Of a stretch of 63,182 nucleotides of DNA, positions 1 through 9,045 are shown piece after piece. Position 1 is the first letter of the stretch, and every line of letters starts with the position of its first letter. This DNA comes from Erwinia mallotivora (lineage in GTDB: Bacteria > Pseudomonadota > Gammaproteobacteria > Enterobacterales > Enterobacteriaceae): positions 1 to 63,182 of the forward strand of contig NZ_JFHN01000036.1 in the NCBI RefSeq assembly GCF_000590885.1, written 5' to 3'. A model generated the notes under the pieces. That model had not been told where the DNA came from and did no database searches. It worked only from the letters and a program-made list of their open reading frames with translations. Position numbers and translations under genes: made by a program.

Positions 1-178
1 CGGGAATGGCCGCCGTTTGCTGCCACAGGATGGTCAGATCCTGATACTCCGCCCGGTGGGCAGGGTTCTGCAGCCAGCGCCGGAACGCCTCCTTTTCGCT
101 TACGGTCATGCCTTCCTGCTGGCGAAGCAGCCAGCGAATCGCCTGTTCAGCAATCGCCTGCTGGTCTTGCGTCATCAT
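1..178 (-). CDS. FecR-family anti-sigma factor, N-terminal part (cut by window edge)
   Basis: Only the first ~59 residues are visible; the gene continues beyond position 1. The start MMTQDQQAIAEQAIRWLLRQ followed by a W..L..P.HR.EY pattern is the N-terminal cytoplasmic DUF4880/FecR signature, the part that holds the ECF sigma factor. FecR proteins are inner-membrane regulators that pass a signal from a TonB-dependent outer-membrane receptor to the sigma factor. The start codon overlaps the stop of the upstream sigma gene (ATGATGA), so the two are translationally coupled. Signal and receptor cannot be told from this fragment. Confidence 0.8.
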   Translation of the reverse strand, partial: MMTQDQQAIAEQAIRWLLRQQEGMTVSEKEAFRRWLQNPAHRAEYQDLTILWQQTAAIP

Positions 179-699
179 TGTGGCCTCCCTGTTGGTTCAT
201 CCTGCCTGCTTTCACGGCTCGCGCGGCAGGCCAGCATGGCGCGAATAATGTGCTTTTCCACCATGTTGATTGAAATTCCCATGCTGGCGGCGACTTCACT
301 CTGCGACTGGCCGTCAATGCGATGGCGGATAAAAGCCTCGCGGCAACGGGGTGGCATCTGCTCAATGGCGGCGACGATATGCTCGATATACTGCTGGTTT
401 TCCAGCAGGCTGTCGGGCTGTTCGTGGCCCGGGGCAGGCAGGTCGTCAGCATCCATATCCGGAGCATCTTCATGCTGTTTTTGCACACGATAGAGGTCGA
501 CCAGCAGATTTCTGGCGATACGGTAGAGCAGGCCACGATGTGAGGAAACCTGTTCCGGGGAGGCCAGCGCGCGGCTGAATGTCTCCTGGGTGAGTTCTTC
601 CGCGAGGTATTTATCCCGCAGCTTGCCGCTCAAAAAGCGGAACAGTTCGCTGTAGTAACGCTCAAACGCTGACAATGTGGCTTCCCGGCAACCGCGCAT
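175..699 (-). CDS. FecI-like ECF RNA polymerase sigma factor
   Basis: A 174-residue ECF sigma factor of the iron-starvation (FecI/FpvI) type. Region 2 is visible as FERYYSELFRFLSGKLRD with the AEELTQETFSRAL helix; region 4 as MPPRCREAFIRHRIDGQSQ then a helix-turn-helix SEVAASMGISINMVEKHI. It should direct polymerase to a TonB-dependent receptor gene under control of the FecR protein that follows with a 4-base overlap. The reading frame stays open 23 codons further upstream to 768, but that would put a Fur-like box (729-747) inside the gene, so the internal ATG at 699 is preferred; its ribosome site is weak. The pair lies where cheA/cheW would be expected before the receptor genes. Confidence 0.85.
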   Translation of the reverse strand: MRGCREATLSAFERYYSELFRFLSGKLRDKYLAEELTQETFSRALASPEQVSSHRGLLYRIARNLLVDLYRVQKQHEDAPDMDADDLPAPGHEQPDSLLENQQYIEHIVAAIEQMPPRCREAFIRHRIDGQSQSEVAASMGISINMVEKHIIRAMLACRASRESRQDEPTGRPQ

Positions 700-728
700 T
701 TCTGCGGAGATGAAAAAGAGACGGAGAT

Positions 729-747
729 TTGAATGAAAATAATTATC
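729..747 (-). promoter_or_regulatory. Candidate Fur box before the FecI-like sigma gene
   Basis: Minus strand reads GATAATTATTTTCATTCAA, matching 13 of 19 positions of the Fur consensus (GATAATGATAATCATTATC). Its place ~30 bases before the chosen start fits iron repression of the sigma/anti-sigma pair. Inferred from sequence match only. Confidence 0.5.
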
Positions 748-768
748 GTTCTTAACTACCGGCGGCAA

Positions 769-1263
769 TCATATAGTAATAACCGGGGGAAGGGCGAGTG
801 AAAAGAATTCGCGGTCAACACGGCTGCTGTCGGGCCACATCGCGCTGAACCAGTTGAACAGTGCATGGCAGGAGTGGATCCACCCCGGGTAACGTACGCC
901 AGGGGAGCTGGTATCAGCTAAGGAAGTCTTCTCGCTCTCCTCAGTTGTATGGATACCGGTTAGCCCCGGGCAAGCAACGGAGGCGTTTCCGGGATTATAC
1001 AGACGAAACAGCCAGACTCAGCACCGTAGCTGCCAACCTGTCTCTGTGCGCACGCGCCTGCCTGAAGCCATCGCCGTGCGGTTATTCCCTGACTATGCTG
1101 TATATAAATATTTCTGTTGAGTCCTGTTGCTGGCGCAGCCGCCGAACGGCGGTGGCCCTCTCAGCATCATGTCAGGAGCCGCCCGTATCAGGTGTCAGAC
1201 GATTCTTACCCGGCCCCTGGTCAGCTAACTGGTCGGGAAAGCAGCAACCGGTAGTTTACGGGA
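769..1263. other. Intergenic stretch, no gene seen
   Basis: About 500 bases between the divergent sigma gene and the first chemoreceptor. An open frame at 861-1337 (plus) has low-complexity, Arg/Ser/Cys-rich composition, no ribosome site and runs over the receptor start, so it is not called. No RNA gene, repeat or insertion-sequence end was recognised. Confidence 0.5.
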
Positions 1264-1290
1264 TAAAGATCCCCCACCGGCTGCCGATAA
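1264..1290 (+). promoter_or_regulatory. Sigma-28 (FliA) class 3 flagellar promoter
   Basis: TAAAGATC (1264-1271), an 11-base spacer and GCCGATAA (1283-1290) fit the enterobacterial sigma-28 consensus TAAA-N15-GCCGATAA with the spacing used by chemoreceptor operons. It lies 31 bases before the first receptor start, so the receptor/che operon is expected to be on only after FliA is released from FlgM. Confidence 0.85.
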
Positions 1291-1321
1291 GAAGGTCAAT
1301 TGACCCTGTTCTGAGGTGGTT

Positions 1322-3001
1322 ATGTTCAAGCGTATAAAAGTCGTCACCGGTCTTGCCGGTGTGCTGGTGTTATTTGCTGTTCTTCAGGCAGGAACCGGCG
1401 GACTGTTTTACAACACGGTACATAATGATAAGAAAAACTTTCAGTTCAATCAGCAGTTGCGCACGCTACAGCAGGCGATGGGCAGCGCGTGGATTGCGTT
1501 GATCCAGACCCGCAACACGCTGAACCGGGCCGGAATTCGTTATCTGCTGGATGCGAAGCAGGCTGGCTCCGGAGCCACGGTCAACGAACTGGTGACGCAG
1601 GCGCAGCAGAGCCTGGACGCAGCAGACAAATCGCTGGCGGTGTTTAATGCCAGTCTGTCAGAAAAAGGTAGAAATGCGGAGAACGTTAAAGCCCTCCAGG
1701 CGGGGTATCAGCAGTTTCACGACGCTCTATCTTCTCTGATTGTCATGCTGCAAAACGGCAATTTTAACGACTTTATCGCCCAGCCCACCCAGAGCTATCA
1801 GGACAGTTTCGACAAAACCTATAACGCCTGGCTGGAAAGAAATAACCAGCTGACGGCAGAGGGCAGTCAGGCCAATGACGATGCGTATCAACATGCCATC
1901 TGGACGCTGTGGACGGTGCTGGTCACCTTCCTGCTGGCCACCGCCGCAGTCTGGCGGGGAATCAATACCATTCTGCTGCATCCCCTGAACAGTAACATTG
2001 CGCAGATCCGCCGCATTGCGGAGGGCGATCTGACCCATCCGATTGCGGTGGAAGGGCGCAATGAAATGGCGCAGCTGGCGCAAAACCTGCGTGATATGCA
2101 GCAGTCGCTGGTGCGTACGGTGAGTGAGGTGCGCGACGGCTCCGATGCGATCTATTCCGGGGCCGGTGAAATCTCCGCCGGCAACAACGATCTCTCCGCA
2201 CGAACTGAACAGCAGGCGGCGTCGCTGGAACAGACCGCCGCCAGTATGGAACAGCTGACCGCCACGGTGAAACAGAACGCCGAAAACGCCCGTCAGGCTT
2301 CGCAGCTGGCGCGCAGCGCTTCTGATACGGCGCTGAAGGGCGGGAAGGTGGTGGATGGCGTGGTGAAAACCATGCACGACATTGCCGGTAGCTCGAAGAA
2401 AATTGCCGATATCACCAGCGTGATTGACGGTATTGCCTTCCAGACCAACATTCTGGCGCTGAACGCGGCGGTGGAAGCGGCGCGGGCCGGGGAGCAGGGG
2501 CGCGGCTTTGCGGTGGTGGCCGGTGAGGTGCGCAATCTGGCACAGCGCAGCGCCCAGGCGGCGAAAGAAATTAAAGGATTGATCGAGGATTCGGTGTCCC
2601 GCGTCGACAGTGGCTCGGTTCTGGTGGAAAGCGCGGGAGAAACCATGAGCGAGATTGTCAGCGCCGTCACGCGCGTGACCGACATTATGGGGGAAATCTC
2701 GTCGGCCTCTGACGAACAGAGTCGCGGTATCGATCAGGTGGGCGCAGCGGTGACCGAAATGGACCGCGTTACCCAGCAGAACGCCTCGCTGGTGGAGGAA
2801 TCAGCCACTGCATCTGCGGCGCTGGAGGAGCAGGCGCGTCGTCTGTCACAGTCGGTGAGCGTGTTCCGCATCCGTAAAGAAAATGTCATCCAGGCCGTTA
2901 ATAACAGCAGAAGCGAACAAAACGTCCTGCTGACGCCGGTTGCAACGCCGCGCAAAGCGCTGGCAGCGCCGGTTTCTGATAATAACTGGGAAACCTTTTA
3001 A
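1322..3001 (+). CDS. tsr: Methyl-accepting chemotaxis protein, Tsr-like (serine) receptor
   Basis: A 559-residue inner-membrane chemoreceptor. TM1 is near residues 8-28, then a four-helix periplasmic sensor domain with [14 protein letters not shown], the segment that carries the amino-acid ligand arginines in Tsr, TM2 near 195-212, a HAMP linker and the methylated signalling coiled coil. The kinase-contact tip [20 protein letters not shown] is intact. It ends in NWETF, the pentapeptide that tethers CheR and CheB. A GTG codon two codons upstream (1316) is possible, but GAGG at 1313-1316 sets the ATG at 1322. Serine specificity is inferred from similarity to Tsr remembered from E. coli; the symbol is therefore tentative. 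Confidence 0.9.
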   Translation: MFKRIKVVTGLAGVLVLFAVLQAGTGGLFYNTVHNDKKNFQFNQQLRTLQQAMGSAWIALIQTRNTLNRAGIRYLLDAKQAGSGATVNELVTQAQQSLDAADKSLAVFNASLSEKGRNAENVKALQAGYQQFHDALSSLIVMLQNGNFNDFIAQPTQSYQDSFDKTYNAWLERNNQLTAEGSQANDDAYQHAIWTLWTVLVTFLLATAAVWRGINTILLHPLNSNIAQIRRIAEGDLTHPIAVEGRNEMAQLAQNLRDMQQSLVRTVSEVRDGSDAIYSGAGEISAGNNDLSARTEQQAASLEQTAASMEQLTATVKQNAENARQASQLARSASDTALKGGKVVDGVVKTMHDIAGSSKKIADITSVIDGIAFQTNILALNAAVEAARAGEQGRGFAVVAGEVRNLAQRSAQAAKEIKGLIEDSVSRVDSGSVLVESAGETMSEIVSAVTRVTDIMGEISSASDEQSRGIDQVGAAVTEMDRVTQQNASLVEESATASAALEEQARRLSQSVSVFRIRKENVIQAVNNSRSEQNVLLTPVATPRKALAAPVSDNNWETF

Positions 3002-3041
3002 CTCATTTTTGCCGCTAAGTGCGACTAAGCAGGAGATTTTG

Positions 3042-4655
3042 ATGTTCAGCCGGATTCGTATCGCCACCGTGATTCTGTTTTTACTGGGGCTGTTTTGCCT
3101 GATGCAGATTGTCAGCAGTGGTCTTTCCTTTAATTCTTTCCGCCTGGATGCGCGTAACCTGCACGACGTGGAAGTCAGCGGCAATCAGCGTGAATCGCTG
3201 GGACAGAGCTGGGCGGCGTTGCTCAGCGCCCGTGTCACCCTGAGCCGTGCCGGAACGCGTGCGGCACTGGGAAAACCTCGCGATCAGGTAATAAGTTTGA
3301 TGACAAAGGCTCAGGAAGATCTCAACGCTGCCGATAAAGCCTATAAGGAATTTGATGCCATTGCGGTCAGCACGCCGGAAGCACAGCAGCTGAAGCAGGC
3401 AATGAAGGCGGAATATGACAACTATTCCCGGGAGCCGGCGCAGCTGATTGCTTATCTGCAAAACAACCAGTTGCAGGATTTTCTTGATTCACCTACCCAG
3501 GGTAAGCAGGACCGCTTCCAGGTCCAGTACAACCTGTGGATGGTGTATATCGATCAGATGCGTGAGCACGCCAGCCGGGCCGGTGAAAGTTTTTATACCC
3601 AGTCGAAGGTGATTTTCATCGTGGCGGTGGTGACCTCACTGCTGGTAACCCTGGCGGGCATCATCTGGGTGAGAAAAGCGGTAATTGGGCCTCTGGCTAT
3701 GATGCGACGTCATTTTGAGCGGATTGCGGCGGGAAACCTGGGTGGGCATATCGACGCCTCCGGGCGTAATGAACTGAGCCAGCTGTTTGGCAGCCTGCAA
3801 AGTATGCAAACCTCCCTGGCCGGAACGGTCAGCGCGGTGCGCGATGGCAGCCACGAAATGCACACCGGCATCCGTGAAATGGCCTCAGGGAATAATGATC
3901 TGTCAGCCCGCACCGAACAGCAGGCGGCCTCGCTGGCAGAAACGGCAGCCAGTATGGAACAGCTGACGGCGACGGTAAGCGGAAACGCCGACAACGCCCG
4001 TCAGGCATCACAGCTGGCGAAAGACGCCTCCACCACGGCACACAAAGGGGGCGCGCTGACCGGCAGGGTGGTGACCACCATGAATGAAATTGCCGCCAGC
4101 TCGAAAAAGATTGGCGACATTACCGGGGTGATTGACGGCATTGCCTTCCAGACCAACATTCTGGCACTCAATGCGGCGGTAGAAGCCGCCCGCGCCGGGG
4201 AACAGGGGCGGGGATTTGCGGTGGTTGCCGGTGAGGTACGCAGTCTCGCCCAGCGCAGCGCTCAGGCAGCCCGTGAGATAAAAGGACTGATTGAAGAGTC
4301 GGTTGGCCGGGTGCAACAGGGATCGACGCTGGTCGCCTCAGCCGGGGAAACGATGGAAGAGATTGTGCAGAGCGTGACGCGGGTAAATGACATCATGGGC
4401 GAAATTGCCTCGGCATCCGACGAACAGCGTCGCGGAATTGAGCAGGTCGCGCTGGCGGTGAGCCAGATGGATCAGGTGACGCAGCAAAACGCCGCGCTGG
4501 TGGAGCAGGCCGCCGCCGCAACCGAAGCGCTGGAAGCGCAGGCGGACCATTTAACACAAGCGGTGAAGAAATTTTCACTCGCCCCCTCTGAGGGGAGCAC
4601 TGACCGGCTTGCTCTGGCACCATTCAGGGAAAATAGCCTGGTTTTAACCCCTTAA
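3042..4655 (+). CDS. Methyl-accepting chemotaxis protein (Tar/Tap-like position)
   Basis: A 537-residue receptor directly after the Tsr-like gene. N-terminal TM near residues 7-28, a sensor domain with the [15 protein letters not shown] motif, TM2 near 190-212, HAMP and a complete signalling domain with the conserved tip. Unlike its neighbour it ends in SLVLTP and lacks the NWETF tether, so like E. coli Tap or Trg it should depend on methylation enzymes docked on full-length receptors. The open frame begins inside the previous gene; the ATG at 3042 is chosen because AGGAG precedes it by seven bases. Ligand unknown. A sequence GCCGCTAA at 3011 resembles a sigma-28 -10 but has no good -35. Confidence 0.88.
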   Translation: MFSRIRIATVILFLLGLFCLMQIVSSGLSFNSFRLDARNLHDVEVSGNQRESLGQSWAALLSARVTLSRAGTRAALGKPRDQVISLMTKAQEDLNAADKAYKEFDAIAVSTPEAQQLKQAMKAEYDNYSREPAQLIAYLQNNQLQDFLDSPTQGKQDRFQVQYNLWMVYIDQMREHASRAGESFYTQSKVIFIVAVVTSLLVTLAGIIWVRKAVIGPLAMMRRHFERIAAGNLGGHIDASGRNELSQLFGSLQSMQTSLAGTVSAVRDGSHEMHTGIREMASGNNDLSARTEQQAASLAETAASMEQLTATVSGNADNARQASQLAKDASTTAHKGGALTGRVVTTMNEIAASSKKIGDITGVIDGIAFQTNILALNAAVEAARAGEQGRGFAVVAGEVRSLAQRSAQAAREIKGLIEESVGRVQQGSTLVASAGETMEEIVQSVTRVNDIMGEIASASDEQRRGIEQVALAVSQMDQVTQQNAALVEQAAAATEALEAQADHLTQAVKKFSLAPSEGSTDRLALAPFRENSLVLTP

Positions 4656-4680
4656 TCAGTACTTTGCTGGGTGGCAATAC

Positions 4681-5553
4681 ATGAAAAAATCGACGTCATT
4701 AGCATCGCAGGAAAACCCAACGCTGCTGGCCCAGATGGTGCAGCGCCTGCCGTTATCTGATGCGCACTTTAAACGTATCAGTCAGCTGATTTATCAGCGT
4801 GCGGGCATCGTGCTGGCCGACCACAAGCGGGAGATGGTTTATAACCGTCTGGTGCGCAGGCTGCGGATGTTGGGCATCGACGATTTTGGTCGTTATCTGG
4901 CGCTGCTGGAAAACGACATTAACAGTCCGGAGTGGCAGGCGTTTATTAATTCACTGACCACCAACCTGACGGCGTTTTTCCGCGAGGCGCACCATTTTCC
5001 GATTCTGGCCGAGCACGCGAAAAAGCGCAGCGGCAGTTTCAACGTATGGTGTGCGGCGGCGTCAACCGGTGAGGAACCCTACTCGCTGGCGATGACGCTG
5101 GCGGAAACCCTGGGCAGCGGTCCGGGAAAATTTCAGGTGCATGCCAGTGATATTGACACCCAGGTACTGGAGAAGGCGCTGGCCGGGGTCTACCGCCAGG
5201 AGGAGCTGAGGACGCTCTCTCCGCAGCAAATGCAGCGTTTTTTCTTTCGCGGCACCGGCCCGCACTCCGGGATGGTGCGTGTGCGCCCGGAGCTGGCGAA
5301 TGCGGTGACCTTTGCCCAGCTTAACCTGCTGGGCAATGAGTGGGCGCTGCCGGGGCCGTTTGATGCAATTTTTTGCCGTAATGTGATGATTTATTTCGAT
5401 AAAGAGACACAGGAAAAGATTCTGCGGCGTTTTGTTCCGCTGCTGAAACCTGGTGGAATACTGTTTGCCGGACATTCCGAGAACTTCAGCCAGATCAGTA
5501 AAGAATTTTATCTGCGCGGCCAGACGGTCTACGGACTGACTAAGGAAAGATAA
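4681..5553 (+). CDS. cheR: Chemotaxis protein methyltransferase CheR
   Basis: Transfers methyl groups from S-adenosylmethionine to glutamates on chemoreceptor signalling domains, driving adaptation. The 290-residue product has the helical N-terminal domain (residues ~20-95) followed by the Rossmann-type SAM domain with [26 protein letters not shown] and the [14 protein letters not shown] segment. Length matches the family. It starts 25 bases after the second receptor and its TAA overlaps the cheB ATG by one base, so the receptor-cheR-cheB genes form one operon as in E. coli. Confidence 0.97.
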   Translation: MKKSTSLASQENPTLLAQMVQRLPLSDAHFKRISQLIYQRAGIVLADHKREMVYNRLVRRLRMLGIDDFGRYLALLENDINSPEWQAFINSLTTNLTAFFREAHHFPILAEHAKKRSGSFNVWCAAASTGEEPYSLAMTLAETLGSGPGKFQVHASDIDTQVLEKALAGVYRQEELRTLSPQQMQRFFFRGTGPHSGMVRVRPELANAVTFAQLNLLGNEWALPGPFDAIFCRNVMIYFDKETQEKILRRFVPLLKPGGILFAGHSENFSQISKEFYLRGQTVYGLTKER

Positions 5554-6602
5554 TGGGCAAAATCAGAGTATTATGTGTTGATGATTCGGCGCTGATGCGT
5601 CAGCTGATGACCGAAATCGTCAACAGCCATCCGGACCTGGAGATGGTTGCCTCCGCCCCGGACCCGTTAGTGGCGAGAGAACTGATCAAAGAGCATAACC
5701 CGGACGTGTTGACGCTGGATGTGGAAATGCCACGCATGGACGGGCTGGATTTTCTGGAAAAACTGATGCGGCTGCGGCCCATGCCGGTGGTGATGGTCTC
5801 TTCTCTCACCGGTAAAGGTTCTGAAGTGACGCTGCGCGCGCTGGAACTGGGGGCGGTCGATTTCGTCACCAAACCTTCGCTGGGTATTCGTGAAGGCATG
5901 ATGGCCTACAGCCAGATGATTGGCGATAAGGTGCGGGCGGCGGCGAAAGCCAAACTCTATACTCGTGGCCCTTTACCGGCACCGGCGATGCTGAAAGCCG
6001 GACCGCTGCTGAGCAGTGAAAAGTTGATTGCTATCGGCGCGTCCACCGGCGGCACCGAAGCTATCCGCCATGTATTACAGCCGCTGCCTGCCACCAGCCC
6101 GGCACTGCTGATTACTCAGCATATGCCGCCGGGTTTCACCCGTTCTTTTGCCGAGCGGCTGAATAAGCTCTGCCAGATAACGGTGAAAGAGGCCGAAGAC
6201 GGTGAGCGTATTTTGCCCGGTCATGCTTATATCGCGCCGGGCGCGATGCACCTGGAGCTGGCGCGCAGCGGTGCCAACTATCAGGTGAAACTGAATGACG
6301 GGCCGCCGGTTAATCGTCACAAACCGTCGGTAGATGTGTTGTTTAAATCAGTGGCGCAGTTTGCGGGCCGTAACGCCGTGGGGGTAATCCTCACCGGGAT
6401 GGGCAACGATGGTGCGGCAGGTCTGCTGGCGATGAATAAAGCCGGTGCCTGGACCATCGCGCAGAACGAAGCGAGCTGTGTGGTATTTGGCATGCCCCGC
6501 GAGGCAATCGCACTTGGGGGAGCCAGTGAAGTGGTGGATTTGCACCAGGTCAGCCAGCATATGCTGGCGAAAATTAGCGCCGGACAGGCATTAAGAATTT
6601 AA
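5553..6602 (+). CDS. cheB: Chemotaxis response regulator and glutamate methylesterase/deamidase CheB
   Basis: Removes methyl groups from, and deamidates, chemoreceptors when phosphorylated by CheA. The 349-residue protein has a receiver domain (1-~120) with acidic pair D10/D11 and phospho-acceptor D56 in [12 protein letters not shown], a linker, and the CheB esterase domain with [12 protein letters not shown] (nucleophilic Ser), [12 protein letters not shown] (His) and [12 protein letters not shown] (Asp). Start codon overlaps the cheR stop (TAATG). Confidence 0.97.
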   Translation: MGKIRVLCVDDSALMRQLMTEIVNSHPDLEMVASAPDPLVARELIKEHNPDVLTLDVEMPRMDGLDFLEKLMRLRPMPVVMVSSLTGKGSEVTLRALELGAVDFVTKPSLGIREGMMAYSQMIGDKVRAAAKAKLYTRGPLPAPAMLKAGPLLSSEKLIAIGASTGGTEAIRHVLQPLPATSPALLITQHMPPGFTRSFAERLNKLCQITVKEAEDGERILPGHAYIAPGAMHLELARSGANYQVKLNDGPPVNRHKPSVDVLFKSVAQFAGRNAVGVILTGMGNDGAAGLLAMNKAGAWTIAQNEASCVVFGMPREAIALGGASEVVDLHQVSQHMLAKISAGQALRI

Positions 6603-6651
6603 CGTATAACGCAGCGCCCGTCCTGCGGGGCTACACAAAACAGGAGTAACT

Positions 6652-7041
6652 ATGGCTGATAAAAATATGCGGTTTCTGGTGGTCGACGACTTTAATACCA
6701 TGCGTCGTATCGTCCGTAACCTGCTGAAAGAACTTGGCTTCAACAATGTTGAAGAAGCTGAGGATGGCGTTGATGCCCTGGCCAAGTTGCGCGCCGGTGG
6801 CTTTGACTTCGTCATCTCCGACTGGAACATGCCCAATATGGATGGTCTGCAACTGCTGCAAACTATCCGTGCCGATGGCACGCTTGGCAAACTGCCGGTG
6901 CTGATGGTGACGGCGGAAGCGAAGAAAGAGAACATTATTGCGGCTGCTCAGGCGGGTGCCAGCGGCTATGTTGTTAAACCCTTCACAGCAGCCACACTCG
7001 AAGAGAAGTTAGGTAAAATCTTCGAAAAGTTGGGTATGTAA
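6652..7041 (+). CDS. cheY: Chemotaxis response regulator CheY
   Basis: Single-domain receiver of 129 residues that, when phosphorylated by CheA, binds FliM and switches the flagellar motor. D12, D13 and phospho-acceptor D57 ([12 protein letters not shown]), T87 and K109 are all at the same positions as in E. coli CheY. Preceded by ACAGGAG seven bases before the ATG and followed nine bases later by cheZ. Confidence 0.98.
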   Translation: MADKNMRFLVVDDFNTMRRIVRNLLKELGFNNVEEAEDGVDALAKLRAGGFDFVISDWNMPNMDGLQLLQTIRADGTLGKLPVLMVTAEAKKENIIAAAQAGASGYVVKPFTAATLEEKLGKIFEKLGM

Positions 7042-7050
7042 GGAGCCGAG

Positions 7051-7695
7051 ATGAGCACTATTCCGAAACCAAATGTTGATGCTGCCTCGGCGCAGGACAT
7101 TATCTCCCGAATCGGTTCGCTGACGCGCATGTTGCGTGACAGCCTGCGTGAGCTGGGTCTGGACCAGGCGATTGCTGAAGCGGCAGAAGCCATTCCTGAC
7201 GCCCGCGACCGTCTGGATTACGTCGTACAAATGACTGCTCAGGCGGCGGAACGTGCGCTGAACTGTGTGGAAGCGTCTCAGCCGCGTCAGACAGAGATGG
7301 AGAATGGAGCAAAAGCACTGAAGGGACGCTGGGATGAGTGGTTTGAAAATCCCATTGAACTGGCAGATGCCCGCTCACTGGTTTCGGATACCCGTGGTTA
7401 TCTGGAATCCGTCCCGGTTCATACCAGTTTCACCAACGCCCAGCTGATGGAAATCATGATGGCGCAGGATTTCCAGGACCTGACCGGTCAGGTAATCAAG
7501 CGCATGATGGATGTTATCCAGGAGATTGAGCGTCAGCTGTTGATGGTGCTGCTGGAGAATATTCCTGACCAGCCGGATCGCCCGAAAAAAGATGCCAACA
7601 GCCTGCTTAATGGTCCACAGATCAACGGCACCGCGCCTGGCGTGGTGGCGAATCAGGACCAGGTGGATGACCTGCTCGACAGCCTTGGTTTTTAA
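7051..7695 (+). CDS. cheZ: CheY-P phosphatase CheZ
   Basis: Dephosphorylates CheY-P to end the tumble signal. The 214-residue protein is all-helical, with the catalytic hairpin region [20 protein letters not shown] carrying the DFQDLTGQ motif whose Gln inserts into the CheY active site, and the C-terminal CheY-docking tail [13 protein letters not shown]. Last gene of the che operon; a hairpin follows at 7751. Confidence 0.97.
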   Translation: MSTIPKPNVDAASAQDIISRIGSLTRMLRDSLRELGLDQAIAEAAEAIPDARDRLDYVVQMTAQAAERALNCVEASQPRQTEMENGAKALKGRWDEWFENPIELADARSLVSDTRGYLESVPVHTSFTNAQLMEIMMAQDFQDLTGQVIKRMMDVIQEIERQLLMVLLENIPDQPDRPKKDANSLLNGPQINGTAPGVVANQDQVDDLLDSLGF

Positions 7696-7750
7696 GCCAC
7701 AGGGGCGAAAAACCGCCTGACGCCGCGCTGATTTCCCCGGCGCGCTGTAA

Positions 7751-7782
7751 CCCACCGGCCCGAACTCTGTCTGGCCGGTGGG
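7751..7782 (+). terminator. Hairpin after cheZ
   Basis: CCCACCGGCC and GGCCGGTGGG form a perfect 10-bp stem with a 12-base loop. It is followed by ATTATTCATT rather than a clean T run, so it may be a weak terminator or a transcript-end stabiliser between the che and flh operons. Confidence 0.55.
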
Positions 7783-7899
7783 ATTATTCATTCATGGCTT
7801 ATCAGCCAAATAACCCCGTATTTACGCGTTTACTCGCCGCATTATTCCTGCGCCGTTCTGGCATTCTGAGCAAAATTTCTGTTGTGAAGGTGAGCTGCC

Positions 7900-9045
7900 G
7901 TGTCCGGGGACAGCGAAGAGGAAAAGACCGAAGCCGCAACGGCCCACCGACTTGAAAAAGCGCGTGAAGAAGGCCAGATACCGCGTTCGCGCGAGCTGAC
8001 CTCGGTGCTGATGCTGGTGGCGGGACTGAGCATCCTGTGGATTGGCGGTGGCTCGATGGCGCATAAAATCGGTGAGCTACTGGCAGAAGGACTTAACTTC
8101 AATCACTCGGTGGTCAGTGACACCAGTCAGATGCTGCGCCAGATGAGCACCCTGCTGCTACAGGCGGTGTTTGCTCTGATACCGATGATGGCCGGACTGG
8201 TACTGGTGGCGATTGCTGCTCCGATGCTGCTCGGTGGCGTGATGATCAGCGGGAAGGCGATTAAGTTCGATTTTGGCAAGATGAACCCGATTAAGGGGCT
8301 TGGCCGCCTGGTTTCTGGTCAGACGGCGGCGGAGTTGCTCAAGTCGGTGCTGAAAGCGGTGCTGGTCGGGGTGATCACCTGGCTGTATATCCGCCACCAC
8401 TGGCCGGAAATGCTCAGACTGATCAGCGAGTCGCCCTACACCGCGCTGGCCCAGTGCCTGAACATGATTGCTCTGTGCAGTATTTTGATCGTACTGGGAC
8501 TGGCACCCATGGTTGGATTCGACGTGTTCTGGCAGCTCTACAGCTATTACAAAGGGCTGAGGATGACCCGCCAGGATATCCGCGATGAATACAAGCAGCA
8601 GGAAGGCGATCCCCACGTTAAAGGACGTATCCGCCAGCAGATGCGCGCAGCTGCCCGTCGCCGCATGATGGCCGATGTGCCCAAAGCCGATGTGATTGTC
8701 ACCAACCCGACACACTTTTCTGTCGCCCTGAAATATGACGAACTGAAGATGAGCGCACCTAAAGTGGTGGCGAAAGGGGCGGGTGAGATTGCTTTACGCA
8801 TCCGCGAACTGGGCAAAGAGCACCGGATCCCGCTGTTGGAAGCCCCGCCGCTGGCGCGTGCGCTCTACCGGCACAGTGAAATTGGTCAGCAGATCCCCGG
8901 CACGCTCTATGCCGCAGTGGCTGAAGTGTTAGCCTGGGTCTGGCAGCTGCGTCGCTGGAAGCTGGAAGGGGGCCTGGCGCCGAAGAAACCCCATAATTTA
9001 CCGGTGCCGGAAGCACTCGATTTTGATCCAGGAGAAAAAGACTGA
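7900..9045 (+). CDS. flhB: Flagellar export gate protein FlhB
   Basis: Inner-membrane component of the flagellar type III export gate that switches substrate class from rod/hook to filament. The 381-residue protein has the family N-terminus (SEEEKTEAATAHRLEKAREE), four membrane helices between ~residues 30 and 210, and the cytoplasmic domain with the self-cleavage motif NPTH (VIVTNPTHFSVALKYD). Start is a GTG preceded by GAAGGTGAG; no better ATG exists. Its TGA overlaps the flhA ATG by one base. Sits 204 bases after cheZ, as in the E. coli flhBAE operon. Confidence 0.97.
   Translation: MSGDSEEEKTEAATAHRLEKAREEGQIPRSRELTSVLMLVAGLSILWIGGGSMAHKIGELLAEGLNFNHSVVSDTSQMLRQMSTLLLQAVFALIPMMAGLVLVAIAAPMLLGGVMISGKAIKFDFGKMNPIKGLGRLVSGQTAAELLKSVLKAVLVGVITWLYIRHHWPEMLRLISESPYTALAQCLNMIALCSILIVLGLAPMVGFDVFWQLYSYYKGLRMTRQDIRDEYKQQEGDPHVKGRIRQQMRAAARRRMMADVPKADVIVTNPTHFSVALKYDELKMSAPKVVAKGAGEIALRIRELGKEHRIPLLEAPPLARALYRHSEIGQQIPGTLYAAVAEVLAWVWQLRRWKLEGGLAPKKPHNLPVPEALDFDPGEKD

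Noticed and set aside
762..930. Minus-strand frame upstream of the sigma gene reading like a protein tail (ALFNWFSAMWPDSSR)
   Set aside because: No start, short, no family recognised; in GC-rich DNA an open stretch of this size arises by chance.
861..1337. 158-codon open frame before the first chemoreceptor
   Set aside because: Arg/Ser/Cys-rich low-quality composition, no ribosome site, overlaps the sigma-28 promoter and the receptor start.
3011..3018. GCCGCTAA as a sigma-28 promoter for the second receptor
   Set aside because: One mismatch in the -10 and no TAAA-type -35 at the needed distance.
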